A stretch of DNA of 64,000 nt from Knoellia flava TL1 (GCF_000768675.1 NZ_AVPI01000056.1:1-64000), one strand, 5' to 3'. Counted from the stretch's first letter, positions 41,038 to 49,683 are shown. Notes: generated from the letters alone by a model not told the origin. Made by a program: numbers and translations.

Positions 41038-41057
41038 CGGCATACGCGCGTATGCCG
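41038..41057. repeat. 20-bp perfect palindrome made of two inverted TATGCC motifs
   Basis: Seven bases after the rpsA stop, CGGCATACGC is followed directly by its reverse complement. Each half contains one copy of the hexamer over-represented in the window. It could form a hairpin ahead of the main terminator or be a protein site. A similar palindrome lies at 13908-13933. Confidence 0.6.
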
Positions 41058-41069
41058 TGACGCAACGTT

Positions 41070-41108
41070 CGAAGGCCCGGTTCCCCCTCGCGGGGAGCCG
41101 GGCCTTCG
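41070..41108 (+). terminator. rpsA terminator
   Basis: A 17-bp stem (41070-41086 with 41092-41108, including one G-U pair; first arm begins CGAAGGCCCGG) closes on CTCGC. It lies 38 bp after the rpsA stop and isolates rpsA from the sigma-factor operon. No U-tract follows. Confidence 0.85.
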
Positions 41109-41213
41109 GCCTGTCTGCGGCGCGGCGAAGAGGTTCTCGGCGACACTCAACCGATCCGGGGCCCTTCTCGTAGGGATGGGTGTCAGCGGGACACGACGGA
41201 GGGGAAGCACATC

Positions 41214-42005
41214 ATGGGGACAGCAGGAACGCGACTGCGACGGATGACGGTGACGACGGTCCTGGCCGTCGCGGCGCTCTCGACGACGGCATGCAGCGGT
41301 GCGGGGTCGACTGACCTCTCGGCCACGCCGGACAGCGGCGCCTCGGCCTCGCCGGCGGCTGCTTCGACCACGTCCACGGCTGCCGGGGGCACGACCGGGC
41401 GCACCACCGTGGCGTCCCCCGCCGCGACGGCGGCCCCGACCGCCACGGCGCCACCCGCTCCGTCCGCGGTGAGGCTGCTCCATGACGGGGCTCCGCCCGA
41501 GCCGGGGATCGAGGAGAACACCCCGTGGCGGCCGACCGCGGTGAGGGTGACCGTGTGCTGGCAGGACGTGCCACTGACCGGTGCCCAGGAGCACCGGGCG
41601 GTGACGGCACTGGTCGACATGGAGCGCTGGTCCGAGGGCCTGGTGGTGTTCGCGACCGCCGAGCAGGCGGTGCGGTTCGTCGAGGTGGCCCGGATCTCGG
41701 TGACCGAGTGCGCCGCGGGTGACGGCTCACCGTGGCAGGGGCGCCAGCAGCGCCTCGATGGCGCGTGGGGCGAGGGTGTCGCGATCTCGTACGGCTCCGC
41801 ACCAGCACCGTCCCAGTCGCCGAGCGCGCCCATGGGGGAGACCACGGTCGTCCTGGCCCGCGTCGGTCGGGCAGTCACCTACGCGCAGCGCGGGAGCCAC
41901 GGCATTCTCGGCGAGACGGTGAACGCCCGCGGCGTCGCCGAGCTTCGGCCGGCGCTCGACCACGTCGCTCCGCAGCTGTGCCGCTACACCCGGGCCGGTT
42001 GCTGA
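41214..42005 (+). CDS. Lipoprotein with four-Cys sensor-like domain, first gene of ECF sigma operon
   Basis: A 263-residue lipoprotein. The signal ends with lipobox STTAC (Cys27). Residues 28-85 are a Ser/Thr/Ala/Pro linker. The folded domain (86-263) begins VRLLHDG and ends LRPALDHVAPQLCRYTRAGC, nearly the same as the end of the membrane protein at 42514. Four cysteines (VTVCWQD, VTECAAG, QLCRYT, RAGC) are shared with that protein and could make two disulfides. SEGLVVFATAEQAVRFVE followed by a Cys resembles the pattern of PknH-type extracellular sensor domains (resemblance only). A possible ECF promoter, AACC-N16-CGTA, lies at 41149-41172. The stop overlaps the sigma ATG (TGATG). Confidence 0.85.
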   Translation: MGTAGTRLRRMTVTTVLAVAALSTTACSGAGSTDLSATPDSGASASPAAASTTSTAAGGTTGRTTVASPAATAAPTATAPPAPSAVRLLHDGAPPEPGIEENTPWRPTAVRVTVCWQDVPLTGAQEHRAVTALVDMERWSEGLVVFATAEQAVRFVEVARISVTECAAGDGSPWQGRQQRLDGAWGEGVAISYGSAPAPSQSPSAPMGETTVVLARVGRAVTYAQRGSHGILGETVNARGVAELRPALDHVAPQLCRYTRAGC

Positions 42006-42517
42006 TGGCCCGGTCGCTCGATGCGGACGCCGAGTTCACGGCCTTCGTCGAGGGGGCGCAGCCACGGCTGTCGCGAGTGGCGGTGCTGCTCACGGGCAAC
42101 CGGAGCAGCGCCGAGGACCTCGTGCAGGAGGCGCTCATCAGGACGTACGTCAACTGGGGGAAGGTGAGGCCGGAGGGCGCGTACTCGTACACGCGCCGGA
42201 TCCTCGTCAACCTCAACACCGACCGGTGGCGCCGACGCCACCTCGAGGCCGTCCCGGGTGACCTGGCCGACGACAGGGCGAGTGCGTCCGCGGCGCGGGC
42301 CTACGCCACCGTCGACCACCGTGACGACATCGTCTTCGAGCTCGCCGGTCTGACCGCGAGGGAGCGGTCGATCGTCGTCATGCGCTACTACCTCGACCTG
42401 ACCGAGCGCCAGGTCGCCGACGAGCTGGACATCTCCGTCGGCACCGTGAAGTCCACGTGTTCCCGGGCGCTCGCGCGCCTCGGGTCGCAGCGCGTGGGAG
42501 AAGGAAGGTTGTCATGA
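42005..42517 (+). CDS. SigE-family ECF RNA polymerase sigma factor
   Basis: A 170-residue group 4 sigma factor. Region 2 includes LTGNRSSAEDLVQEALIRTYVNWGKV and YTRRILVNLNTDRWRRR. Region 4 includes LTARERSIVVMRYYLDLTERQVADEL and ISVGTVKSTCSRALARL. This pattern fits the actinobacterial SigE-family (Streptomyces-type SigE subgroup) ECF factors. It directs RNA polymerase to a regulon that probably includes this operon. It is held between the lipoprotein gene (1-bp overlap) and the membrane protein gene (4-bp overlap), which indicates strict co-translation with its presumed regulators. Confidence 0.95.
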   Translation: MARSLDADAEFTAFVEGAQPRLSRVAVLLTGNRSSAEDLVQEALIRTYVNWGKVRPEGAYSYTRRILVNLNTDRWRRRHLEAVPGDLADDRASASAARAYATVDHRDDIVFELAGLTARERSIVVMRYYLDLTERQVADELDISVGTVKSTCSRALARLGSQRVGEGRLS

Positions 42518-43437
42518 GCCCCATCAGCGAGGACGAGCTCCGGGCCCGCCTGCGGAGCGTCGAGCCGTCGCCGGCCGCGCCCGGGCTGGCCGACCACATC
42601 ATTGGGCAGGGCAGGTCTCGGCAGCTGCGCCGTCGCTGGCTGACCGCGCTCGCCACCGCCGCGGCTGTCGCCGTCATCGGCGTCGGGGTCGTGGCGGTCG
42701 GGGACCAGCTCGGTCCGGACGACGCCCTCCCGGCGTCGCCCAGCCCGACGCCGACGAGCGCGCAGCCCACCCCGACGGTGGCCCCGACTGGCACGCCCAC
42801 TGTGACGACGACGGTGTCACCGGACCCGTCGTCGACAGCCTCATCCACGTCGGGTCCCACCAGTGCGAGCGCCGAGCCCACGTCCACGCCCTCCCGGACG
42901 TCTGCGCCGGCTCCCGTGCGGCTGCTCCACGACGGTCGTGCAGGCTGGAGTCCCGGCGAGCTCGAGATCTCGCTGTGCGTCGGCGATGCGAGGGTCTTCC
43001 CCGCGCCGCGGGGGACGACCGAGATGAGGGTCATCAGGGCCGACTTCGTGGCGGGCGCCAACATGAGCGAAGGTCTCGTCGTCTTCTCGTCGTCCGCGGA
43101 GGCCGTGGCCTACTTGGCAGATGTGCGCCGGATCGCTCGTGGGTGCACCGACGAGTCCTCGGGCGACACCAAGGTTGTCGTCGACCGCGTCGACGGTCCC
43201 TGGGGTGAGGGTCTGTCGATCGCTTCGGCCCCACGCCAGTCCTACGACGGCACGCCTCGCTGGACCGGGCTGGGTGTGACGGTGTTCGCCCGGGTCGGCG
43301 CGGGCGTGACCTTCGGGCAGTACGCCAGCAAGGCGGAGCTCACGGACGAGGCGGTGGCCTCGGACATCGCACAGCTCCGACCCGCGCTGGAGCACGTCGC
43401 CCCCCAGCTCTGCCGCTATACCCAGGCCGGCTGCTGA
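42514..43437 (+). CDS. Putative membrane-anchored regulator (anti-sigma candidate) with the same sensor domain as the lipoprotein
   Basis: A 307-residue single-pass protein. Residues 1-41 are cytosolic (DELRARLRSVEPSPAAPGLADHI), without the His/Cys zinc motif of ZAS anti-sigmas. The helix is about residues 42-63. A Pro/Thr/Ser linker spans 66-134 and the outer domain 135-307. That domain starts VRLLHDG and ends LEHVAPQLCRYTQAGC, matching the lipoprotein two genes upstream, with the four cysteines conserved. Cotranslation with the sigma factor argues for sigma control. Binding of the short cytosolic part to sigma is inference. ATG at 42514 overlaps the sigma stop; GGAAGG precedes it. Confidence 0.8.
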   Translation: MSPISEDELRARLRSVEPSPAAPGLADHIIGQGRSRQLRRRWLTALATAAAVAVIGVGVVAVGDQLGPDDALPASPSPTPTSAQPTPTVAPTGTPTVTTTVSPDPSSTASSTSGPTSASAEPTSTPSRTSAPAPVRLLHDGRAGWSPGELEISLCVGDARVFPAPRGTTEMRVIRADFVAGANMSEGLVVFSSSAEAVAYLADVRRIARGCTDESSGDTKVVVDRVDGPWGEGLSIASAPRQSYDGTPRWTGLGVTVFARVGAGVTFGQYASKAELTDEAVASDIAQLRPALEHVAPQLCRYTQAGC

Positions 43438-43476
43438 GGCCCGCACGCGGGTCGGGCAGCGTGCCAGAGTGGACGC

Positions 43477-43944
43477 ATGGCACGCACCATCGCGACGAAC
43501 GACCGGGTCGACCTCGACGAGCTGCTCGACTTCGTCCGGTCTCGGCACCACATGGTGCTCATGACGACCCGACGGGACGGACGGCCGCAGGCGTCGCCGG
43601 TCACCGGGGGAGTCGACGAGCAGGGACGGATCGTCATCTCGACCTACCCCGAGCGCGCCAAGACCGCCAACGCCCGCCGCGACCCGCGGGTGACCGTCCT
43701 CGTGCTCTCCGACGACTTCGGTGGCGCCTGGGTGCAGGTCGACGGGGACTGCGAGGTTCTCGACATGCCGGAGGCGGTCGACGCCCTCGTCGACTACTAC
43801 CGCTGCATCTCCGGGGAGCACCCCGACTGGGACGAGTACAGGCAGGCGATGCGCGAGCAGGGCAAGTCGCTGCTCCGAGTCACTCCGACCCGCTGGGGTC
43901 CGGTGGCGACCGGCGGCTTCCCCGCGCGGCTGGCGGACTCCTAG
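43477..43944 (+). CDS. PPOX-class (pyridoxamine 5'-phosphate oxidase-like) F420/FMN-dependent protein
   Basis: A 155-residue split-barrel flavin/F420-binding protein. It opens with LDELLDFVRSRHHMVLMTTRRDGRPQ, the hallmark of PPOX-class F420-dependent proteins, followed by VISTYPERAKTANARRDPRV, the phosphate-binding Arg/Lys cluster. It probably reduces or oxidises a small molecule; the substrate is unknown. It stands alone, ending in a 4-bp overlap with the stop of the convergent IMPase gene. Confidence 0.92.
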   Translation: MARTIATNDRVDLDELLDFVRSRHHMVLMTTRRDGRPQASPVTGGVDEQGRIVISTYPERAKTANARRDPRVTVLVLSDDFGGAWVQVDGDCEVLDMPEAVDALVDYYRCISGEHPDWDEYRQAMREQGKSLLRVTPTRWGPVATGGFPARLADS

Positions 43945-44813
43945 GACGTGCGCGAGGCCGCGGTCCTCGCCGATGCCTGAGCCCGCGTCAACCGCGTGAC
44001 CGTCGCGGCGAGCGTCGGGTGCTCGACGTCCGAGGCCGTTGCCCAGTAGGCGCGTCGCAGCCACGACGTGCGCGGGTCCTCGTCGACGACTCCGTCGTCG
44101 CAGCCGAGGTAGCGACCACCGCCGAGCCGCACCATGAGCGCGCCCGCTGCGACGTCCCACGAGTTGGTGTGGAGGTCGAAGGTCGCGTCGGCGCGGCCGG
44201 TGGCGACGTGGGCCAGGCCGAGCGCGCCACTGCCGAGCGTGCGCACGGCGCCGTAGGCGCGAACGAGGCGGCCGCTCTCGACGAGAGCGTCGTCGCCGTT
44301 CGCCTCGAGGTCGACGCCGCGGGGGAACGTGCCGATGACGAGGCTGTCGAGCTCCCGGTCGAGTCGTCGGGGACCGGCGGGGGTGCCGTTGACGGTCACC
44401 CCGGTGAGGTCCGCGGCATACACCTCCCCGAGGGCGGGGGCGGCGACGACGCCGGCGACGACCTCCCCGTCGACGGCCGCGCCGATCGAGACGCACCAGT
44501 GGGCGAGTCCGTGGCTGAAGTTCACCGTGCCGTCGATCGGGTCGACGTGCCACGTGACGCGGCCGGCCCCGCTGCGGCCCCCCTCCTCGCCGACGAACGC
44601 GCTGCCCGGCTCGGCGGCGAGCAGCCCATTCCGCAGGATCCGCTCCGACGCGAGGTCGTGCTCGGTGACGAGGTCGTGCGGACCGCCCTTGTGCTCGACC
44701 GCCATCGGCTTCCGGAAGGCGGACATGAGGTATGCCGTCGCCTCGGCCGCGACGTGTTCCGCCACCTCGCGGAGGCGGATCGACTCGTCGGTGCCCACCA
44801 GGCCGGATGTCAC
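43941..44813 (-). CDS. Inositol monophosphatase-family phosphatase
   Basis: A 290-residue Mg-dependent phosphatase. The three family signatures are present: GEEGG (metal Glu), WHVDPIDGTVNFSHG (DPIDGTxNF) and NSWDVAAGALMV (WDxAAG). Members act on inositol-1-phosphate, histidinol phosphate, PAP or sugar phosphates; residues alone do not decide which. The GTG start overlaps the stop of the ABC ATPase by 4 bp, so it is the last gene of the transporter operon. That suggests it dephosphorylates the imported compound (inference). Confidence 0.93.
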   Translation of the reverse strand: MTSGLVGTDESIRLREVAEHVAAEATAYLMSAFRKPMAVEHKGGPHDLVTEHDLASERILRNGLLAAEPGSAFVGEEGGRSGAGRVTWHVDPIDGTVNFSHGLAHWCVSIGAAVDGEVVAGVVAAPALGEVYAADLTGVTVNGTPAGPRRLDRELDSLVIGTFPRGVDLEANGDDALVESGRLVRAYGAVRTLGSGALGLAHVATGRADATFDLHTNSWDVAAGALMVRLGGGRYLGCDDGVVDEDPRTSWLRRAYWATASDVEHPTLAATVTRLTRAQASARTAASRTS

Positions 44814-45973
44814 TGCGTCTCGCCACCGACCGGCATGAGCCAGGCGCGCCCCTCCTCGAAGCCGACGTCGAGGAAGTCGCCGGCACCGAAGGTCTCGTGC
44901 GCGTGCGGGTCGGCGACCGAGACGACGAGGTTGCCCGCCTCGGTCTCGATGTCGTACTCGATCGACTCGCCGTAGAACATCGACGACAGCACCCGGCCGA
45001 CGGAGCCGCCGACCGAGCGGGAGTCGGTGGGGGAGAGGCGCACCGACTCCGGACGGACGAGCAGGGTCACCGGCTCGTCGACGTCGACCCCGGGGTGCTT
45101 GGGCACGGTCCACCGCTTGCCCAGCACGCCGACCTCTGCGCGGCCGTCCTCGACGGCGTGCACGTCGACATCGAGGAAGTTGGCGCGACCGATGAAGTCG
45201 GCGACGAAGACCGTCGCCGGATGCCGGTAGATCTCCTGAGGCGTGTCGACCTGTTCGATGACGCCGACGTTCATGACGACGATGCGGTCCGACATCGTCA
45301 TCGCCTCGTCCTGGTCGTGGGTGACGAAGACCGCGGTGATCCCCAGGCGGCGCTGCAGCCGGCGGATCTCTCCCCGCATCTGCACCCGCAGCTTGGCATC
45401 GAGGTTCGACAGCGGCTCGTCGAAGAGCAGCACCTTGGGCCGCATGACGAGGGCACGGGCGAGGGCCACGCGCTGCTGCTGGCCACCCGACATCTGGTGC
45501 GGTGCCCGGTCGCGGTAGGGCCCGAGGTTCATCGACGTCAGGGCGGTCTCGACCTCCTCGGCGACGCGCGCAGACGGCATCTTCTTGAGCTTGAGGCCGT
45601 AGGCCACGTTGTCGAAGACGGTGAGGTGCGGGAAGAGGGCGTAGGACTGGAAGACCATCGCCATCGGCCGCTTGTTGGGGGCGACCTTGTTGAGCAGCTC
45701 GTCGTCGAGGCGGATCTCGCCCGCAGTGGGCGTCTCGAACCCGGCGATCATCCGTAGGGTTGTCGTCTTGCCGCACCCCGACGGGCCGAGCAGGGTGATG
45801 AACTCGCCGGGCTCGATGTCGAGGTCGACGTCGCGCACCGCCGGGGTGGCGTTCTTGTCCTCGCCGTAGACCTTGCGCAGGCCGCGCAGGCTGACGCGTC
45901 CGGGGGTGGATGTCGCCAGGCTGTCCGGCGCGGTCCCGAGGCTGTCGTCGGCAAGGGTGGTGTCGTGTGTCAT
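44810..45973 (-). CDS. ABC transporter ATP-binding protein (ferric / phosphonate / phosphosugar type)
   Basis: A 387-residue ATPase with Walker A LGPSGCGKTT, Q-loop VFQSYALFPH, signature MSGGQQQRVALARAL, Walker B LLFDEPLSNLD and switch FVTHDQDEA. A TOBE domain follows from about residue 275. The type (FbpC/AfuC/PotA-like) powers import through the fused permease next door. The ATG at 45973 has GGAGAG upstream; an alternative ATG at 45997 overlaps the permease stop (ATGA) and would add eight residues. Coupled to the IMPase gene by a GTGA overlap. Confidence 0.95.
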   Translation of the reverse strand: MTHDTTLADDSLGTAPDSLATSTPGRVSLRGLRKVYGEDKNATPAVRDVDLDIEPGEFITLLGPSGCGKTTTLRMIAGFETPTAGEIRLDDELLNKVAPNKRPMAMVFQSYALFPHLTVFDNVAYGLKLKKMPSARVAEEVETALTSMNLGPYRDRAPHQMSGGQQQRVALARALVMRPKVLLFDEPLSNLDAKLRVQMRGEIRRLQRRLGITAVFVTHDQDEAMTMSDRIVVMNVGVIEQVDTPQEIYRHPATVFVADFIGRANFLDVDVHAVEDGRAEVGVLGKRWTVPKHPGVDVDEPVTLLVRPESVRLSPTDSRSVGGSVGRVLSSMFYGESIEYDIETEAGNLVVSVADPHAHETFGAGDFLDVGFEEGRAWLMPVGGETQ

Positions 45974-45993
45974 GGCACTCTCCGAGGTGGCGG

Positions 45994-47739
45994 TCATCGG
46001 CGTTGGATGCCGCGGATCGAGGGGTGGAGCATCGCGAGGTTGAGCAGCCCGATGAAGCCGAGCACGATGACGATGAGGATCGCGCAGTAGGCGAACGCGT
46101 TGCCGAAGCGACCGGCGTCGACCTCGGCGAGGATCTGGCTCGTCATGATCTTGGTCTGCGGCGTCGTGATGAAGACGATCGGTGAGAGGGTCGTCATCGA
46201 CCGGGCGAAGGCATAGGTGAGGCCCGACAGGAGAGCGGGCCGGATGAGCGGCAGCGTGACCTTGCGGAACGTCGTGAAGCTGCTCGCGCCCAGGCTGGTC
46301 GACGCCTCGTCGATGGCCGGGTTGATCTGCTGGAGCGCGGAGATGCCGGCGCGCTGTCCCGAGGGCAGGGAGCGCGCGACGAAGACCATGACGATCGCCA
46401 TGGCGCCGCCGAGGATCGCGGACCCGCCGGCCACCGCGGGGAACCACTGCCTTCCGGCGAAGATCGTCGGGGTGTTGAAGGCGATGGCATAGCCGATGCC
46501 GATGACGGTGCCCGGAACCGAGAGCCCGAGCATGCCGACGAAGTCCATGAGACCCGACGTGCGCTTGAGCTTGCTCACGACGAGCCAGGCGATGAGCATG
46601 CCGAGAAGACCGGCGATGGGGGTCGCGATGAGCGCGAGGATCGTCGTCGTGAACATCGCGTCCGAGCCGATGCCGGCGAGGACGAACCGGTAGTGAGCGA
46701 GCGTGAAGTCGTTGTTGACACCGAAGATCTTGACGAACCCACCGAAGATGACCGTCGCATACATGAGGACGACGAGCCCGGCAACGAGCACGGCGAGCGA
46801 CAGGATCGGCACGCGCAGCGCCGGTGCAGTGATGAGCTCCGGTGTGCCCGAAGGCTTCCCGGTCACCGTGACGACGTTCTTGCGACTCACCCAGTAGCGC
46901 TGGACGAGGAAGACGCTGAGCGCCGGGACGAGGAGGACGAGCGAGTATGCCGCGCCGCCGGCGACGTTGTACTCACCCGTCACCGCCAGGTAGGCCCGCG
47001 AGGCGAGGACGGTGTAGTCGCCGCCGAGCACGAGCGGGTTGGCGAGGTCGGCGATCGACTCGACGAAGAGCAGGAGGAACGAGCCCGCGATACCGGGCAC
47101 GAGCATGGGCAGCGTCACCGACGTGAAGATCTTGAGCTTGCTCGCGCCGAGGTTGGCCGCGGCCTCGTCGAGGCTGGGGTCGAGGCTCTCGAGCATCCCC
47201 TTGAGGTTCATGTAGGCCACGGGGAAGAACGACAGGGTGAGGACGAAGACGAGGCCCTTGAGCCCGTAGATGTCGATCTCGAGCCCGAAGAGCTTGTTGC
47301 TCACGATCCCGTTGCGCCCGAACATGGTGATCGCGGCCGTGGCGACGGCGAACGGCGGCGAGACGATCGGCATGAGCGAGATGAGGTGCAGGACCTTCTT
47401 GCCCCGGAACTTCAGCCGCACCTGGGCGTAGGCCATGACGAACCCGACGAACGTGCCGAGGAGGGCCACGACGACGCCGAGCTGGACGGTGTTCCACAGG
47501 ATCCGTCGGTTGACCGGGTTGGTGAGCATCGAGCTGACGATCTCCCACCCCTCCGGGGAGAACGCCACCGTGAGGATGCGCAGCAGGGGGAGCCCGACGA
47601 TGACGAAGAGGAGGACCGAGACCACCGTCACGAGGGTGACGAGGGTGAGGTCCCGCCCGGAGCGGCGGCGGCGGGGTCGGGGCGGGCTCGCGCCCACCCC
47701 GACCGGGTCCGCGGCCGCGGGCAGCAGCGTGGCGGTCAT
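45994..47739 (-). CDS. ABC transporter permease, two fused domains (FbpB/AfuB type)
   Basis: A 581-residue protein with about twelve helices and two copies of the BPD permease domain. Each has an EAA loop that contacts the ATPase: DEAAANLGASKLKIF and DEASTSLGASSFTTF. This duplicated layout is typical of the ferric iron (FbpB) and hexose-phosphate (AfuB) importers and of some aminoethylphosphonate permeases. The ATG at 47739 lies 10 bp after the binding-protein stop. Confidence 0.94.
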   Translation of the reverse strand: MTATLLPAAADPVGVGASPPRPRRRRSGRDLTLVTLVTVVSVLLFVIVGLPLLRILTVAFSPEGWEIVSSMLTNPVNRRILWNTVQLGVVVALLGTFVGFVMAYAQVRLKFRGKKVLHLISLMPIVSPPFAVATAAITMFGRNGIVSNKLFGLEIDIYGLKGLVFVLTLSFFPVAYMNLKGMLESLDPSLDEAAANLGASKLKIFTSVTLPMLVPGIAGSFLLLFVESIADLANPLVLGGDYTVLASRAYLAVTGEYNVAGGAAYSLVLLVPALSVFLVQRYWVSRKNVVTVTGKPSGTPELITAPALRVPILSLAVLVAGLVVLMYATVIFGGFVKIFGVNNDFTLAHYRFVLAGIGSDAMFTTTILALIATPIAGLLGMLIAWLVVSKLKRTSGLMDFVGMLGLSVPGTVIGIGYAIAFNTPTIFAGRQWFPAVAGGSAILGGAMAIVMVFVARSLPSGQRAGISALQQINPAIDEASTSLGASSFTTFRKVTLPLIRPALLSGLTYAFARSMTTLSPIVFITTPQTKIMTSQILAEVDAGRFGNAFAYCAILIVIVLGFIGLLNLAMLHPSIRGIQRR

Positions 47740-47749
47740 GGTGAGGCCG

Positions 47750-48841
47750 TCACTCCTTGGGAGCGGGCGCGACCTCGGCGTCGAACTTCGCGGTGAGGGC
47801 CTTCTTCTTCTCACCGGCAGCGACCGAGTCGTACTCGACGAGGGTGATCTCGTCGAGCTTGACCATGTCCTCGGTGATCTTGGCGTCGGGGTTGGTCGGG
47901 ATCTGGAAGCTGCCGACCGTCGGGCCGATGTCCTGGTGCTCGGCCGTGAGGGTCCAGTCGATGAACTTCTTCGCGTTCTCGGCGTTGGGGCCGCCCTTGA
48001 CCATCGACACGGCACCGATCTCGTAGCCGGTGCCCTCGCTCGGGAAGGTGACCTCGAGCATGTCGAAGCCCTCCTTCTGGTACTTCACGCAGTCGTGGCT
48101 GAAGATCACGCCAACGGCGACCTCGCCGCGGCCGGCCATCTGGCCCGGAGCGGATCCGCTCTTGGAGTACTGCAGGACGTTCTGGTGGAGCTTGCCGAGG
48201 TAGTCGAAGGTCTTGGCCTCGTCCATGCCGTTGAGCACCATCTGCGTCCACACGGCGGTGTAGGACGTGCCCGACGTCGACGGGTGGGCGATGGCGACCT
48301 GCTTCTTGAGCTTGGGGTCGAGCAGCTCCTGCCACGACTTCGGAGCGCTGGCACCGGTCTTGGCGAGCTGGTCCTTGTTGGAGCAGAAGCCGAGGACGCC
48401 GACGTAGGTGCCGGTCCACTTGCCGTCCGCGTCCTTGTACTTCGCCGGGATCTTCTCGGCGTTCGGGCTCTTGTAGGCCTCGATGAGGCCGGCGTTGAAG
48501 GCCGCGACGTGTCCGTCGGACGGTCCGCCGTAGAGGACGTCGAACTCGGGCTTGCTCTTCGCGGCGTCGAGTCGGGCGACGCCCTCGCCCGAGCTCATGC
48601 GGACGAACGAGGTCTTGATGCCGGACGCCTTGGTGAAGGCCGCGGCCATCGCCTGGCACTGCTCCTCCTGCGGCGTGCACGCGACGACGACCTCGCCGGT
48701 GCCCTTGATCGACCCGGAGTCGGAGCTGCTGCTGCTCGACGGGTCGGAGCTCGAGGGCTCCTCGACGGCGCACGCGGCGAGGAGCGCGGTCAGCCCCAGG
48801 GGGAGCGCCAGGAAAGCGGCGGAGGTGCGGGAACGGGACAT
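47750..48841 (-). CDS. ABC transporter substrate-binding lipoprotein (FbpA/AfuA type)
   Basis: A 363-residue lipoprotein with lipobox LLAAC (about residue 23), a Ser/Asp-rich linker and a class II (type F) binding fold. Segments VVVACTPQEEQCQAMAAAF, FDVLYGGPSDG and AVGVIFSHDCVKYQ are typical. AfuA-type proteins of Proteobacteria bind hexose phosphates, FbpA binds ferric ion; the ligand here cannot be read from sequence, and the FbpA twin tyrosines are not apparent to me. ATG at 48841 follows AAGGAG. It is first in the transporter operon, behind a regulated promoter. Confidence 0.93.
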   Translation of the reverse strand: MSRSRTSAAFLALPLGLTALLAACAVEEPSSSDPSSSSSSDSGSIKGTGEVVVACTPQEEQCQAMAAAFTKASGIKTSFVRMSSGEGVARLDAAKSKPEFDVLYGGPSDGHVAAFNAGLIEAYKSPNAEKIPAKYKDADGKWTGTYVGVLGFCSNKDQLAKTGASAPKSWQELLDPKLKKQVAIAHPSTSGTSYTAVWTQMVLNGMDEAKTFDYLGKLHQNVLQYSKSGSAPGQMAGRGEVAVGVIFSHDCVKYQKEGFDMLEVTFPSEGTGYEIGAVSMVKGGPNAENAKKFIDWTLTAEHQDIGPTVGSFQIPTNPDAKITEDMVKLDEITLVEYDSVAAGEKKKALTAKFDAEVAPAPKE

Positions 48842-48896
48842 GGCGTTGACTCCTTTGTCAATGGCCGGCCGTGACGCCACGGCCTGCTGCGCGCCG

Positions 48897-48966
48897 ACAC
48901 TAGGCCGACCGACCTGCGCCGACGGTCACGACACGGGTCCCGAACGGTCACCATCCTGTGACCGAA
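48897..48966 (-). promoter_or_regulatory. Promoter with four 11-bp direct repeats (probable response-regulator boxes)
   Basis: Read on the minus strand, a -10 TAGTGT (48902-48897) starts the transporter operon with a leader near 48 nt. Upstream, 48923-48966 consists of four units spaced exactly 11 bp on the plus strand: CGGTCACGACA, CGGGTCCCGAA, CGGTCACCATC and CTGTGACCGAA. The first overlaps the expected -35. OmpR/PhoB-family regulators bind 11-bp direct repeats in just this position when they activate, and the OmpR-type regulator gene ends 7 bp away. Confidence 0.6.
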
Positions 48967-48972
48967 GACCCG

Positions 48973-49683
48973 TCAGCCGTCGTCCGACCCCGGTCCGGCG
49001 GAGTAGCGGTAGCCGACCCCGCGCACGCTCGTGATGCACCCGCGCGCCGCCGGGTCGACGGCCTCGAGCTTGAGGCGCAGGCGGTAGACCGCCGTCTTGA
49101 GCAGCTCTCGACCCCCGAGCGGCTGGGCGTCGCCCCACCCGAGGAGCAGCAGCTGGCGGAAGGGCAGGTCCTCGTCGGGATGGGTGACGAGCGCGGCCAG
49201 CAGGCGGTACTCGTGCGGGGTGAGGTCGGCCCGCTTCCCCCTGACGTATGCCGTCGCGCTGCGCAGGTCGAGCGTCACCGGACCGGACTGGGCGACGGCC
49301 CCCTCCCGCAGGGGAGACCTCCGCACGAGGCCGGCGGCCCGCAGCGCGAGCTCACGCGGGTGGAACGGCTTGGTGACGTAGTCGGAGGCGCCCGCCTCGA
49401 GCCCGGCGATGCGCTGCGACGTCTCGCCGAGGGCGGTGAGGAGAATGACAGGCACCGCCTTCGTCGACGTGATCCGGCGGCACAGCTCGATGCCCGACAT
49501 GCCGGGCAGCATGACGTCGAGGACGACGAGGTCGACCTGCTGCTCGGAGACGATGCTCCACGCAGTCTCGGCCGTCCCGGCCGTGACCGTCTCGAAGTCC
49601 TGGGTCTCGAGGGCGAAGGTGATGATGTCACGCATCGCCGGCTCGTCCTCGACGACGAGGGCCCGCCACACCGGCGCGCTCAC
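48973..49683 (-). CDS. OmpR-family two-component response regulator
   Basis: A 236-residue regulator. The receiver has the acidic pair VVEDEP, the phospho-acceptor Asp in VVLDVMLPGMSG, Thr in LLTALGE and Lys in YVTKPF. The winged-helix DNA-binding domain (about 130-230) has LTPHEYRLLAALV and SVRGVGYRY. It most likely controls the ABC transporter operon just downstream. GTG start overlapping the histidine kinase stop by 4 bp. Confidence 0.95.
   Translation of the reverse strand: MSAPVWRALVVEDEPAMRDIITFALETQDFETVTAGTAETAWSIVSEQQVDLVVLDVMLPGMSGIELCRRITSTKAVPVILLTALGETSQRIAGLEAGASDYVTKPFHPRELALRAAGLVRRSPLREGAVAQSGPVTLDLRSATAYVRGKRADLTPHEYRLLAALVTHPDEDLPFRQLLLLGWGDAQPLGGRELLKTAVYRLRLKLEAVDPAARGCITSVRGVGYRYSAGPGSDDG

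Noticed and set aside
41038-41108. Possible CRISPR or tandem repeat after rpsA
   Set aside because: Only one palindrome and one terminator hairpin are present; no repeat-spacer periodicity here or elsewhere in the window.
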